Positions 53,551 to 61,858 of a stretch of DNA of 64,000 nt are shown here, piece by piece. Each line of letters starts with the position of its first letter. The stretch's first letter is position 1. Made by a program: the position numbers and the translations under genes. The stretch comes from Merdicola sp963557785 (lineage in GTDB: Bacteria > Bacillota > Clostridia > TANB77 > CAG-508), in assembly GCA_963557785.1 (NCBI GenBank), contig CAUWBF010000001.1, positions 248,001 to 312,000 on the forward strand, in the 5' to 3' direction. Below the pieces are notes generated by a model. It was given only the letters and a program-made list of their open reading frames with translations, had not been told where the DNA came from and searched no databases.

Positions 53551-54180
53551 CTAATTTAAAAGTATTTCGCACCTTATATTTTTATCTAATCTGTTTTTAA
53601 AATCTATTGCATCTTGTTTTGTTCCTATAATTTTTCCATAGTGTATTGGAATTGCAACTTCTGGCTTAATTTCATTTATTAAGTCAGCCGCTTCTATAGA
53701 AGTCATAGTGTATGTTCCTCCAACTGGTACTAAAGCAACATCACAAACTACTTTTTTATTTTCTTCTGTTATATCCGTATCTCCTGCAATATAATATTTT
53801 TTACTATCTATATTTAATATATAACCTACCCATTCATTTTCTTTTGGATGAAATTTTTTATTTGTATTATATGCTGGTATTGTTTCAAAATTTATATTTT
53901 TAACTGAATATTTTTTATTAGGTTCTACTTTTATAATATTTTCTTCATTAAAATTAATATCTATTGCTTTTACATATGCAGAGTTTGGTAATACTATTAT
54001 TGTGTCATCTTTTCTAACTTTATTTATGTCTTCTTCTGAAAAATGGTCATAATGATCATGAGTTATAAATATTATATCTGCATCATTAAAATCTTCATCT
54101 ATTGCATAAGGATCGATATATATTTTTTTAATATCATTTAAAGTAAATCTAATTGAACTATGACATAAAACTTCTATCAT
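53551..54180 (-). CDS. MBL-fold metal-dependent hydrolase
   Basis: A 209-aa metallo-beta-lactamase-fold protein: TLNDIKKIYIDPYAID, then metal motif THDHYDH (residues 40-46), GDTD near 136 and IPIHYGKIIG near 178. It resembles the UlaG-like/YtnP-type small hydrolases; the substrate is unknown. It sits 13 bases from the NUDIX gene and 13 from folA, so it is likely co-transcribed. Confidence 0.85.
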   Translation of the reverse strand: MIEVLCHSSIRFTLNDIKKIYIDPYAIDEDFNDADIIFITHDHYDHFSEEDINKVRKDDTIIVLPNSAYVKAIDINFNEENIIKVEPNKKYSVKNINFETIPAYNTNKKFHPKENEWVGYILNIDSKKYYIAGDTDITEENKKVVCDVALVPVGGTYTMTSIEAADLINEIKPEVAIPIHYGKIIGTKQDAIDFKNRLDKNIRCEILLN

Positions 54181-54193
54181 AATTTCCTCCTAA

Positions 54194-54682
54194 TTACTTT
54201 CTTTCATAAACTATAAAGTCATAATCAAGATTGTTTTCATCATCTTTTAGTCCTTTTTCTCTACTTACTTCTTTCCAAGTATTTTCATCTATTCTAGGGA
54301 AGAATGCATCCCCATCAAATTCTTTATTTATTTCTGTTACATACATTTTTTTTACGTAAGGCATCATAATGTTATAAATCATTGCTCCGCCTATTACAAA
54401 AGTTTCTTCTTCGTTTTCAATGTATTCTTGAACTTCTAACATAGAACGTACTACTTTTACATTATCATATTTAGCTTTAAAATCTGGGTTTCTACTAAAT
54501 ACAATATAGTTTCTATTTTGTAAAATTTCTCCTAAAGATTCATATGTTTTTCTTCCCATTATCATAGTATGGTCAGTTGTTAATTTTTTAAATCTTTTTA
54601 AATCTTCTGGTAAATTCCAAATTAATTTATTATCTTTTCCTATTATATTATTTTTTGCTTTTGCTACTACTATACTTAACAT
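54194..54682 (-). CDS. folA: Dihydrofolate reductase
   Basis: DHFR reduces dihydrofolate to tetrahydrofolate. The 162-aa product has IVAKAKNNIIGKDNKLIWNLPEDLKRFKKLT at the start, MGRKTYESLG and VIGGAMIYN. The enzyme is needed mostly where ThyA makes dihydrofolate, yet the thymidylate synthase here is ThyX (54776), which does not. Coexistence of both is known in some bacteria. Confidence 0.94.
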   Translation of the reverse strand: MLSIVVAKAKNNIIGKDNKLIWNLPEDLKRFKKLTTDHTMIMGRKTYESLGEILQNRNYIVFSRNPDFKAKYDNVKVVRSMLEVQEYIENEEETFVIGGAMIYNIMMPYVKKMYVTEINKEFDGDAFFPRIDENTWKEVSREKGLKDDENNLDYDFIVYERK

Positions 54683-54775
54683 TTGTTATTCTCCTCTCTA
54701 GCCGTATATATCCAATTTTCAATATTATTTTTAGATATATTTAGTTTCCCTTTTCCTATTCCTTTTATTTTTCTC

Positions 54776-55447
54776 CTAGAAATCTTCTTCTACTGTTAGT
54801 TTTGCATAGTAATCTGGATTGAATTCTTCATCATATGGTACTTCATCAAATATATCTGGCATTTCTTGTTTAAAATATTTTAATAATGGTATCATAACTT
54901 GTCTAATAGATGGATGAACATGATTATTAGCTCTTAGGCTAAGTATATGTTTCCATTCTCTAATATTAGCTGTCATTGTATATTCTGCTGCTGTTGAATG
55001 AGGTAATAATTCTCTGCACATATCTGTTGTTGCACCTAATTCCTTCATTTTAATATAGCCTTTTTCTATTTCTTGCATTGTTTTTTTCCATATTTCGTAC
55101 ATTTCATCATTTTCTAAATATACTGGATTCATAAATGCTATTTCATTACCATATTTATCTTTATCATAACTACAATATCTAGTTGATTCTACAGAAAAGC
55201 TTGCAAATCTATGTCTTGTTAAATCTTTATATGATCCAACATCACTATATATTCTTACAGTGATTTTTTCATGCTCTAGTACTGATTCATGCCCTCTAGT
55301 TAAACAGTTTTTTAATAATTTTTTATAACTATCTTCTGTTATTTTTCCCTCTGAACGATAACATGTTCTACATGCTCTCTCTATTCTTTTCATAATTTGC
55401 TTTCCATCAAATTTTTCTACTTGTATCCATGGTTCTACAATTCTCAC
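54776..55447 (-). CDS. thyX: Flavin-dependent thymidylate synthase ThyX
   Basis: ThyX converts dUMP to dTMP using FAD and methylene-tetrahydrofolate. The 223-aa product has the diagnostic RHRFASFSVESTRY (RHRxxSxNxxSxR-like, about residues 78-91) and LSLRANNHVHPSIRQVMIPLL with the FAD/dUMP-binding RHP-type segment. It lies directly upstream of folA and links to comEB at 651. Confidence 0.94.
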   Translation of the reverse strand: MRIVEPWIQVEKFDGKQIMKRIERACRTCYRSEGKITEDSYKKLLKNCLTRGHESVLEHEKITVRIYSDVGSYKDLTRHRFASFSVESTRYCSYDKDKYGNEIAFMNPVYLENDEMYEIWKKTMQEIEKGYIKMKELGATTDMCRELLPHSTAAEYTMTANIREWKHILSLRANNHVHPSIRQVMIPLLKYFKQEMPDIFDEVPYDEEFNPDYYAKLTVEEDF

Positions 55448-55519
55448 TTACTATTTCCCCTCTTCCTTATTTTTCATTTTTTAAAAGTATATCATTCGTT
55501 TTATTGGTTGTCCATATTT

Positions 55520-56278
55520 TTACAAATTATTATTTATAATATCTTTTATTACTTCTCCTGCAATAATTAGTCCAGCAACTGATGGAACAAATGATATGCT
55601 TCCTGGAACTTGATTTCTATTAGTACATTTTCTTACTGTTCCTGGAGGGCATATACAACCAGTTTTACAGCTACATTCTAATGTCTCATCTGGTTTTATA
55701 GGCTCTTCTTTTGAATATACTACCTTAAGTTTATCTATTTCTCTGTTTCTTAGTTCTTTTCTCATTACTTTTGCTAATGGACATATACTAGTTTTGTAAA
55801 TATCTGTTACTTCAAATTTAGTCGGATCTAATTTATTTCCTGTACCCATACTAGATATAATTGGAATATTTAATTTATTGGCTCTTACAACCAACTCTAT
55901 TTTTGCAGTAACTGTATCTACTGCATCTACTATATAAGATACTGTATTATCTAAAAATTCTTTACTATCTGGCATAAAAAATTCTTGACGTATTTCTACA
56001 TTAGCATTTGGATTTATTTCTAAGATTCTTTCTTTTGCAACTTCTACTTTTGGCTTACCTACAGTTTTTCTAGTTGCTATAATCTGTCTATTTAGATTTG
56101 TTAAGCATACTTTATCATCATCAATTAATATAAAGTTTCCTATTCCTGCTCTTACTAATCCTTCAACAACAAAAGAGCCTACCCCTCCAATTCCAAATAT
56201 AGCTACTTTTGCATTTTGTAATTTTGATATTCCTTCTTTTCCTATTAATAATTCTGTTCTTGAAAATTGATTTAACAT
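55520..56278 (-). CDS. tcdA: tRNA threonylcarbamoyladenosine dehydratase TcdA (ThiF/HesA type)
   Basis: An E1-like enzyme that cyclises t6A to ct6A in tRNA. The 252-aa product has the ATP-binding Rossmann GIGGVGSFVVEGLVRAGIG (about residues 30-48), DDDKVCLTNLNRQI, and the late SFVPSVAGL. A cluster of cysteines (SCKTGCICPPG) replaces the usual region near residues 200-212. SD is AGGAG. Confidence 0.88.
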   Translation of the reverse strand: MLNQFSRTELLIGKEGISKLQNAKVAIFGIGGVGSFVVEGLVRAGIGNFILIDDDKVCLTNLNRQIIATRKTVGKPKVEVAKERILEINPNANVEIRQEFFMPDSKEFLDNTVSYIVDAVDTVTAKIELVVRANKLNIPIISSMGTGNKLDPTKFEVTDIYKTSICPLAKVMRKELRNREIDKLKVVYSKEEPIKPDETLECSCKTGCICPPGTVRKCTNRNQVPGSISFVPSVAGLIIAGEVIKDIINNNL

Positions 56279-56279
56279 T

Positions 56280-57035
56280 TTATTTCTCCTGTTTCTTGTC
56301 CAATTTTATATAATTTAGTTTTGCTTTTATAATATCTCTTTCCCCTTCTTTAATAAGAAATAGTACTTCATTCTCTTTAATTTTTCTATATATTTTTATA
56401 TTTTGTCCTTCTCTAGTTTCATTTATATAATGAATTTCAAAGTCTGTTATTTCACAGTTATCTAAAAATTCACAAGATAATGAATTTAGAACATGTCTTA
56501 CATAAATAACATTATTTGTATGTCCACTATAATCAATATCTGTTGAATATACTATTTGTTCATATGCTTTATCTTTTTCTGTAAATTCATCATTCAGTTT
56601 TGAATATGTTAAATCATCTGATATACTTTTAGTTTCAATATCTAATGGATAATTTACTGTATTTATTTTTCTTATTTTCCTTGTATCTATGTCGATAGCG
56701 CAAGTTTCCTGCTTTGCATAAAATAGTATATTATTATATTCATCTGTAAATTCCGTTTCTGTTTCTACACGAATTGGAGATATTTTACTCGTAAATGTAC
56801 TGCCTTTTATTTTTTCTTTCCATTCTGGATGTCTATTAAAATGCACTTTTGTTTTTGCCAATACCCACAGTGCATTATTTTCTCTTTTTAAGACTATATT
56901 ATCGCTACCTATCATTTCAAAATATTCTGTAACCATATTTTGTACTAAAGATATTGCATTAACTAAACTCAACTGTATTTTTCTATCAGAATCTGTATAG
57001 CTGATAGAAAAATCTTTTTTATATTCGCTATTCAT
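56280..57035 (-). CDS. Acyl-ACP thioesterase
   Basis: A 251-aa double hotdog protein of the FatA/FatB-like bacterial acyl-ACP thioesterase family, releasing fatty acids from ACP. The N-terminal YKKDFSISYTDSDRKIQLSLVNA, the KVHFNRHPEWKEKI block and DYSGHTNNVIYVRHVLN (Asn-His catalytic region) are visible. It is one base from tcdA. Confidence 0.85.
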   Translation of the reverse strand: MNSEYKKDFSISYTDSDRKIQLSLVNAISLVQNMVTEYFEMIGSDNIVLKRENNALWVLAKTKVHFNRHPEWKEKIKGSTFTSKISPIRVETETEFTDEYNNILFYAKQETCAIDIDTRKIRKINTVNYPLDIETKSISDDLTYSKLNDEFTEKDKAYEQIVYSTDIDYSGHTNNVIYVRHVLNSLSCEFLDNCEITDFEIHYINETREGQNIKIYRKIKENEVLFLIKEGERDIIKAKLNYIKLDKKQEK

Positions 57036-57046
57036 TTTATTGCTCC

Positions 57047-57493
57047 TTATTTTGTCATTTCTTCCTTTGACTTTAATAAATCTCTAATTTCTTCTAATAG
57101 AATTAATTTTTCGTCTTTTTTAACTTCTTCAATTTTTTCATCCTTTTTTTCCTGTTTTTTAGTAAATTTTTCTATAATTTTTATCATAAAGAAAATACAA
57201 GCCGATATAATTAAAAAGTCTATTACATTTTGAATAAAATTTCCATATTTGATAGTTGCTTCTCCAACTTTTATACTCAAATTTGAAAAATTAATTCCTC
57301 CAATAAGCATACCTATTATTGGCATTAAAATGTCATTTACAACAGATGAAACTATTTTACTAAATGCTGAACCTATAACAACACCAACTGCAAGATCTAC
57401 TACATTTCCTCTTGCAATAAATTCTTTAAATTCTGATAATGTCTTATTGCTTTTTTTAATTATTTCATCTTTATCTATGTTTTTCTTTTTCAT
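57047..57493 (-). CDS. mscL: Large-conductance mechanosensitive channel MscL
   Basis: MscL is an emergency osmotic release valve. The 148-aa product has EFKEFIARGNVVDLAVGVVIGSAFSKIV (TM1) and GNFIQNVIDFLIISACIFFMIKII (TM2), as in the family, then a long charged tail. The N-terminus is longer than usual by about 15 residues. The start is ATG 57493 after GGAGGAATAT; a TTG 12 bases upstream lies inside the SD and is unlikely. Confidence 0.93.
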   Translation of the reverse strand: MKKKNIDKDEIIKKSNKTLSEFKEFIARGNVVDLAVGVVIGSAFSKIVSSVVNDILMPIIGMLIGGINFSNLSIKVGEATIKYGNFIQNVIDFLIISACIFFMIKIIEKFTKKQEKKDEKIEEVKKDEKLILLEEIRDLLKSKEEMTK

Positions 57494-57515
57494 ATATTCC
57501 TCCAATTAACTATAA

Positions 57516-58883
57516 CTATTGTTTTTTTACTAGTTCTTTAAATTTATTGCCTCTTTCTTCAAAGTTTTTAAAAAATCCATAACTTGCTGCTGCTGGAGAT
57601 AATAAACATATAGAATTCTTTTTAGTACATTTTTTAGCTACATCTACTGCTCCTTCTATATTTTCAACATAAAATTTTTTTATGTCGGAATTTTTCATTT
57701 GCTTTCCAATTTTATGTCCTGTTGCTGGTAAACATATAATATTTTCTATATTTGAATTATCTAAGTAGTTTATAAATTTATCAAAATTCACACCTCTATC
57801 TAACCCACCTATAATTAATGTGTTTACACTTTTTAATGCTTCTATTGAATTAATTGTTGCCTCTGGAATTGTTGCTATAGAATCATTGTAGAATGTGATA
57901 TCATTGTATTTTCCTACATATTCAATTCTATGTGGTAATGCTTCAAAACTATTTATCGTTGCTATTGTTTTTTGGCTATCTAAATTTAATATTTTACTTA
58001 TAGCTAAAACAAACATTATATTATTTAGATTATGCATTCCTAATAATTTTCTATTATTTTTTGTGTCGTATACCTCTATATCGTTTATATAAATTTTTTC
58101 GTTTTTGTAAGTAACAATATTATCTTCTTTTACTAAATTATCTTTTAATGTAACTGCATATTTTGTGCTATCTGTCTTAAATTTAATATTTTTATCTATT
58201 ATTTTATTAATGTCAGCATTATATATGTAATAATCTGATTTTTTTTGATGACTAAATATATTACATTTAGCATCAATATATGAGTCTAATGATTTATAAT
58301 GGTCTAGATGCTCTTCATACACATTTAATAGTAATGATATATTAGGTGATAAATCCATAAATTCTAGTTGGTGCGATGACATTTCTAATACTAGATACAT
58401 ATTTTCTTTTATTTCATCTATCCAATCAAATACGGGAGTTCCTATATTTCCTAATAGTAATACATCTTTTCCTTGATCTTTTAATACTTTATATATTAAT
58501 GAACTTGTAGTACTTTTCCCTTTTGTTCCTGTAATTCCTATTGTATATACCTTAAAAAATTCTAGTAGTAATTCTAATTGTGATTTTATATTTGCTCTTA
58601 TGTTTGATAACTCAAAATCTTTTAAAGATATTCCAGGAGATTTCATTATCACATCATAATTATTTAAATTATCTAAATATGTGCTTCCACTGTTTACTTC
58701 TACATTATTATCGTTTTTTAGTAATTCAGACTCATCTTTTAAATTTTCTTTTTTATCTGATATGTATATCTTTTTATTTGGAAGATATTTTCTTATAAGT
58801 TTGTAAGTTGATTTACCTTCTAATCCAAACCCTAAGATTAATATCTTATTGTTTTCAAAGTATTGTATTAATTCATTAATCAC
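57516..58883 (-). CDS. murD2: MurD2: UDP-MurNAc-L-Ala--L-glutamate ligase
   Basis: This is a second MurD-type ligase, distinct from the one at 1155. It has P-loop GITGTKGKSTT (116-126), EMSSHQLEF, a diverged LNVYEEHLDHYKS, and NDSIATIPEATINSIEAL...GGLDRGVNF in place of the canonical C-terminal block. That NDSI.TIPEA and GG.DRG pattern is the mark of MurD2, which attaches L-Glu instead of D-Glu. It is coupled to murL by an eight-base overlap (58876-58883), exactly the arrangement described for the Xanthomonas MurD2-MurL route. Substrate preference is inferred from context and motifs. Confidence 0.82.
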   Translation of the reverse strand: MINELIQYFENNKILILGFGLEGKSTYKLIRKYLPNKKIYISDKKENLKDESELLKNDNNVEVNSGSTYLDNLNNYDVIMKSPGISLKDFELSNIRANIKSQLELLLEFFKVYTIGITGTKGKSTTSSLIYKVLKDQGKDVLLLGNIGTPVFDWIDEIKENMYLVLEMSSHQLEFMDLSPNISLLLNVYEEHLDHYKSLDSYIDAKCNIFSHQKKSDYYIYNADINKIIDKNIKFKTDSTKYAVTLKDNLVKEDNIVTYKNEKIYINDIEVYDTKNNRKLLGMHNLNNIMFVLAISKILNLDSQKTIATINSFEALPHRIEYVGKYNDITFYNDSIATIPEATINSIEALKSVNTLIIGGLDRGVNFDKFINYLDNSNIENIICLPATGHKIGKQMKNSDIKKFYVENIEGAVDVAKKCTKKNSICLLSPAAASYGFFKNFEERGNKFKELVKKQ

Positions 58884-60258
58884 TAAAAATCGCTTCCTTT
58901 AAAATATTATTTAATTCTTCTGTTAAATTATTTGTAGTATTATATCTTTTAGTTATGTCTATAGATAAGTCTGATAATTCAAAATTATTTTTATAGTACT
59001 GTAATAGATATGGTAGTTTTTCATTTTTATTTTCTATTTTTTTTATTGTAGTAGATATTGCAAATTTTACCTCTTCAAAAGTTCCTACACATTCAAATGG
59101 TTTTGTTTTGCCATATCCAGCAAGTTCTATAAATGTTTCCAATAAACTTTCATCTTCAAATAAATCACTATTAAATATTTTTAATAATTTTTCTTTATAT
59201 AGAAATGGACTAAGTATTGTATATACAAATAAACATTTTGGGCATTTACAGCACCATTGCCATTCTTTTCCTTTGCTACCTACATTACAACTTTTAAATA
59301 TAGTATGATATTTTTCATATTTAGAAAATAGTTTTGCTATTTGTAATTCATTTAATGGTCTTAAAAAACTAAAGTATTTTACTGGTATTTTTAAATATTT
59401 ATTTGTATAGTTATAAAAGTCGTTTTCAAATTCATAACTTTTTGAATATTGATGATTAATTTTTTCTCCTACTACATTTGATTCATTTGCACTATTCTCA
59501 TTAGATAAAGCAATATATTTCTTATTTGTTAAATATGCTATAAAATAAGAAACAAATGCCAATAGAGATGAAAATGGTGTATGACCATTTATATAGTCTA
59601 ATGAATTTAACTCTATTAGATTTTTGTCTATCTTTCTTTCTACTTCAATTATATTTTCTTCTTTGAATCCACCTGCTTTAGCACAGTTTAATGTTACTGG
59701 TTTTGGATTTATAATTAAGCAATAGTCATCTTCTTTTAATGGTATATTTTCTATTGTAACTACAGAATCTTTCCCTCCACCAATAGGAATTATATATCCA
59801 TTGTAATTATTTTCATTGATATTTTGATTTTCTATTATCTCATCTCCAACAGTTTCTACTGTCATAAATTCTTCTATAGTAGTTTTAATGTTGTTTTGAT
59901 AGAATAGCTCCCCTAGTCCATAAAAATATAGTTTTTTAAACCACTCGATTTGTTCTTTATTTAAAGTTCCACATTTAATTATAACCTTTGGAGAACAAGT
60001 ACATTTCCAATAACTAATAAGTTCTATTAGGCCTATGTGGAAAGCTAGTTTTTTAGCTGTTAGGTTATTTTTTGTACTAATTTTTATATAATCTTTCTTC
60101 TTAATTTTTATATTTGGTGTAAATTTTTTTAAGTTTGGTATACTAAACTTAAATTCTAAATATATATAATCATTATCTTCACTTAATGAATAGTCTTCAA
60201 AAATAAATTCTTTATATTTTTCTCTTAATTCAATAAATTTAAAAGAATTATCAATCAT
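58876..60258 (-). CDS. murL: MurL: UDP-MurNAc-L-Ala-L-Glu epimerase
   Basis: MurL epimerises the L-Glu of UDP-MurNAc-L-Ala-L-Glu to D-Glu, replacing glutamate racemase (MurI). The 460-aa product has the HUP-type ATP pyrophosphatase loop PIGGGKDS (148-155), then LIINPKPVTLNCAKAGGF, LSNENSANESN (241-251), and a Cys-rich WQWCCKCPKCLFVY (about 323-336). I identify it from these motifs and from the linked MurD2, not from a database search. It is the first gene of the pair and starts at ATG 60258. Its presence in a Clostridia-like genome that also has canonical murD is unusual. Confidence 0.8.
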   Translation of the reverse strand: MIDNSFKFIELREKYKEFIFEDYSLSEDNDYIYLEFKFSIPNLKKFTPNIKIKKKDYIKISTKNNLTAKKLAFHIGLIELISYWKCTCSPKVIIKCGTLNKEQIEWFKKLYFYGLGELFYQNNIKTTIEEFMTVETVGDEIIENQNINENNYNGYIIPIGGGKDSVVTIENIPLKEDDYCLIINPKPVTLNCAKAGGFKEENIIEVERKIDKNLIELNSLDYINGHTPFSSLLAFVSYFIAYLTNKKYIALSNENSANESNVVGEKINHQYSKSYEFENDFYNYTNKYLKIPVKYFSFLRPLNELQIAKLFSKYEKYHTIFKSCNVGSKGKEWQWCCKCPKCLFVYTILSPFLYKEKLLKIFNSDLFEDESLLETFIELAGYGKTKPFECVGTFEEVKFAISTTIKKIENKNEKLPYLLQYYKNNFELSDLSIDITKRYNTTNNLTEELNNILKEAIFSD

Positions 60259-60426
60259 ATTTTTGCCCTCTTTACATTTTTTATTATAATATTTTTTAAT
60301 TTAATTTTTGTTCATAAATCATCCGAATTATATCATATTTATTTATAAATTACAAAAATATTATAGACTTTTATTCTTTTTTTGTGTATGATTAGTAATA
60401 GATTATTTAAAGGAGGCTTTTTTATT

Positions 60427-60726
60427 ATGACAAGAAAATTTTCGTTTGTTACACTTAGCTTAATTTTAATAAGTTTTATATTTATTTTGCCAACTTTTGC
60501 AGATAATGGTATTAATATGAATATTAATAGTAATACTGTTACCAATAATAATTCAAGTACACAACAATATAGTACTTCTTCATACACTTCAAATTCAGCA
60601 AAAGTTACTACTTCTAGTAATGATGATGAATTCGGTTTATCTAATATACTAAATATTATGCTTGTTGTAATTGGTATTCTTTTAGTATTATTAGCAATAG
60701 CAATTTTAATAAGATTAAAGAGTTAA
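60427..60726 (+). CDS. Small secreted, C-terminally anchored protein
   Basis: I do not recognise a named family. The 99-aa product has a signal peptide (residues 1-25, ending LPTFADN), a low-complexity Asn/Ser/Thr-rich region (about 26-70), and a C-terminal transmembrane helix (about 78-96) ending with RLKS. Thus it sits outside the membrane with a short basic inner tail. SD AAAGGAGG sets the start at ATG 60427, not the upstream in-frame ATG at 60382. It precedes a similarly built gene and has its own terminator. Confidence 0.7.
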   Translation: MTRKFSFVTLSLILISFIFILPTFADNGINMNINSNTVTNNNSSTQQYSTSSYTSNSAKVTTSSNDDEFGLSNILNIMLVVIGILLVLLAIAILIRLKS

Positions 60727-60730
60727 TTTT

Positions 60731-60774
60731 AACTTTGAATTTCTTTAAATCAAAAGAAATTCAAAGTTTTTTTG
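60731..60774 (+). terminator. Terminator between the two small secreted proteins
   Basis: A perfect 16-bp stem AACTTTGAATTTCTTT/AAAGAAATTCAAAGTT is followed by TTTTT. Confidence 0.93.
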
Positions 60775-60851
60775 TATATTTTTTTCTTTAAAATTAATAC
60801 TAATATTGAGTTTTTTTAAACTTTAATATTTTTTAAGGAGGTATTAATTTT

Positions 60852-61265
60852 ATGTCTAATTTAGTTAAAAAAATATTTTTATTTATAACTATAGTTTTCT
60901 CTTGTTTATTTATATCTAATTTTGCTTTAGCTAATAACGACAATATGATGCATTCAGTAAATAATGGTGTTAATACTGTACGTAATGCTGTTGGTGGTGC
61001 AGAAAATGTTGTTGAAAATGCAGCAAAAGGTGCCACTACTACTGTAAGGGATGGATTAAATAATACAGAAAATATTACACACAATACAATGCAAAACAGT
61101 CAAACTTCTGCTACTAGAACCTCTACAATAGCTGCTACAGATACTACAAATAATAATGTTTCAAATACAGTATGGACTTGGTTTATCGTTGGTATAGTAG
61201 CATTAATTGTAATTGGTATTATTTGGTATATGCTTTCTAGAAAAAACGATACTTCAAATAGATAG
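60852..61265 (+). CDS. Small secreted, C-terminally anchored protein
   Basis: The 137-aa product repeats the layout of its upstream neighbour: a signal peptide (about residues 1-27, ending FALAN), an Asn/Thr/Val-rich repetitive region (VNNGVNTVRNAVGGAENVVENAAKG type heptads), and a C-terminal transmembrane helix (about 108-130) ending RKNDTSNR. The middle looks like an amphipathic helix. The pair probably works at the cell surface; function is unknown. SD AAGGAGG is strong. Confidence 0.7.
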   Translation: MSNLVKKIFLFITIVFSCLFISNFALANNDNMMHSVNNGVNTVRNAVGGAENVVENAAKGATTTVRDGLNNTENITHNTMQNSQTSATRTSTIAATDTTNNNVSNTVWTWFIVGIVALIVIGIIWYMLSRKNDTSNR

Positions 61266-61269
61266 TATT

Positions 61270-61312
61270 AAAAAATAATCAATAGTTCAATTGAATTATT
61301 GATTATTTTTTG
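61270..61312 (+). terminator. Terminator after the second secreted protein
   Basis: A long stem AAAAATAATCAATAGTTCAA/TTGAATTATTGATTATTTTT (one internal mismatch) directly follows the gene. Confidence 0.88.
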
Positions 61313-61369
61313 CCTTTATTTTTTATATGTGCTATAATATTTTTATTAATATTTTGAGAGGTTTAGTTT

Positions 61370-61819
61370 ATGAATACATTAATTGCAAAAAATCCTACTG
61401 CTAGACACAATTATACTGTTATTGATACTATAGAAGCGGGTATTGTTCTAACAGGTACAGAAATTAAGTCTATCAGAAAAGGAAAGGTTAATTTAAAAGA
61501 TAGTTATGCTAGTATAAATAATTACGGTGAATGTTACATATACGGTATGCATATTAGCCCTTATGAAAATGGTAATATTTTTAATAAAGATCCTTTACGT
61601 GATAGAAAATTATTATTAAATAAAAGAGAAATAAATAAACTTATTGGTTCTATAAAACAAAAAGGATTAACTTTAGTTCCTATAAGTCTTTATTTTAAAG
61701 GTAGCTTTGTAAAAGTAGAGTTGGGAATTTGTAAAGGTAAAAAATTATTTGATAAAAGAGAAGATTTAAAGAAAAAAGATGCTGAACTAAAAATTAAACA
61801 ACATTTAGCTAATTACTAA
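61370..61819 (+). CDS. smpB: tmRNA-binding protein SmpB
   Basis: SmpB partners tmRNA in rescuing stalled ribosomes. The 149-aa product has the family start ITAKNPTARHNY-like segment, GIVLTGTEIKSIRKGKVNLKDSY (residues 26-48), the YGMHISPYENGN block, and the C-terminal KREDLKKKDAELKIKQHLANY. No ssrA gene is visible beside it. It may matter if ribosomes stall at CGG codons. Confidence 0.96.
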   Translation: MNTLIAKNPTARHNYTVIDTIEAGIVLTGTEIKSIRKGKVNLKDSYASINNYGECYIYGMHISPYENGNIFNKDPLRDRKLLLNKREINKLIGSIKQKGLTLVPISLYFKGSFVKVELGICKGKKLFDKREDLKKKDAELKIKQHLANY

Positions 61820-61821
61820 TT

Positions 61822-61853
61822 AAAAACCAGGATATTTATATATCCTGGTTTTT
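61822..61853. terminator. Bidirectional terminator between smpB and the DUF2207 gene
   Basis: A 13-bp stem AAAAACCAGGATA/TATCCTGGTTTTT with TTTATA loop lies between convergent genes. It overlaps the in-frame stop of the unshifted DUF2207 frame. Confidence 0.92.
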
Positions 61854-61858
61854 ACATT

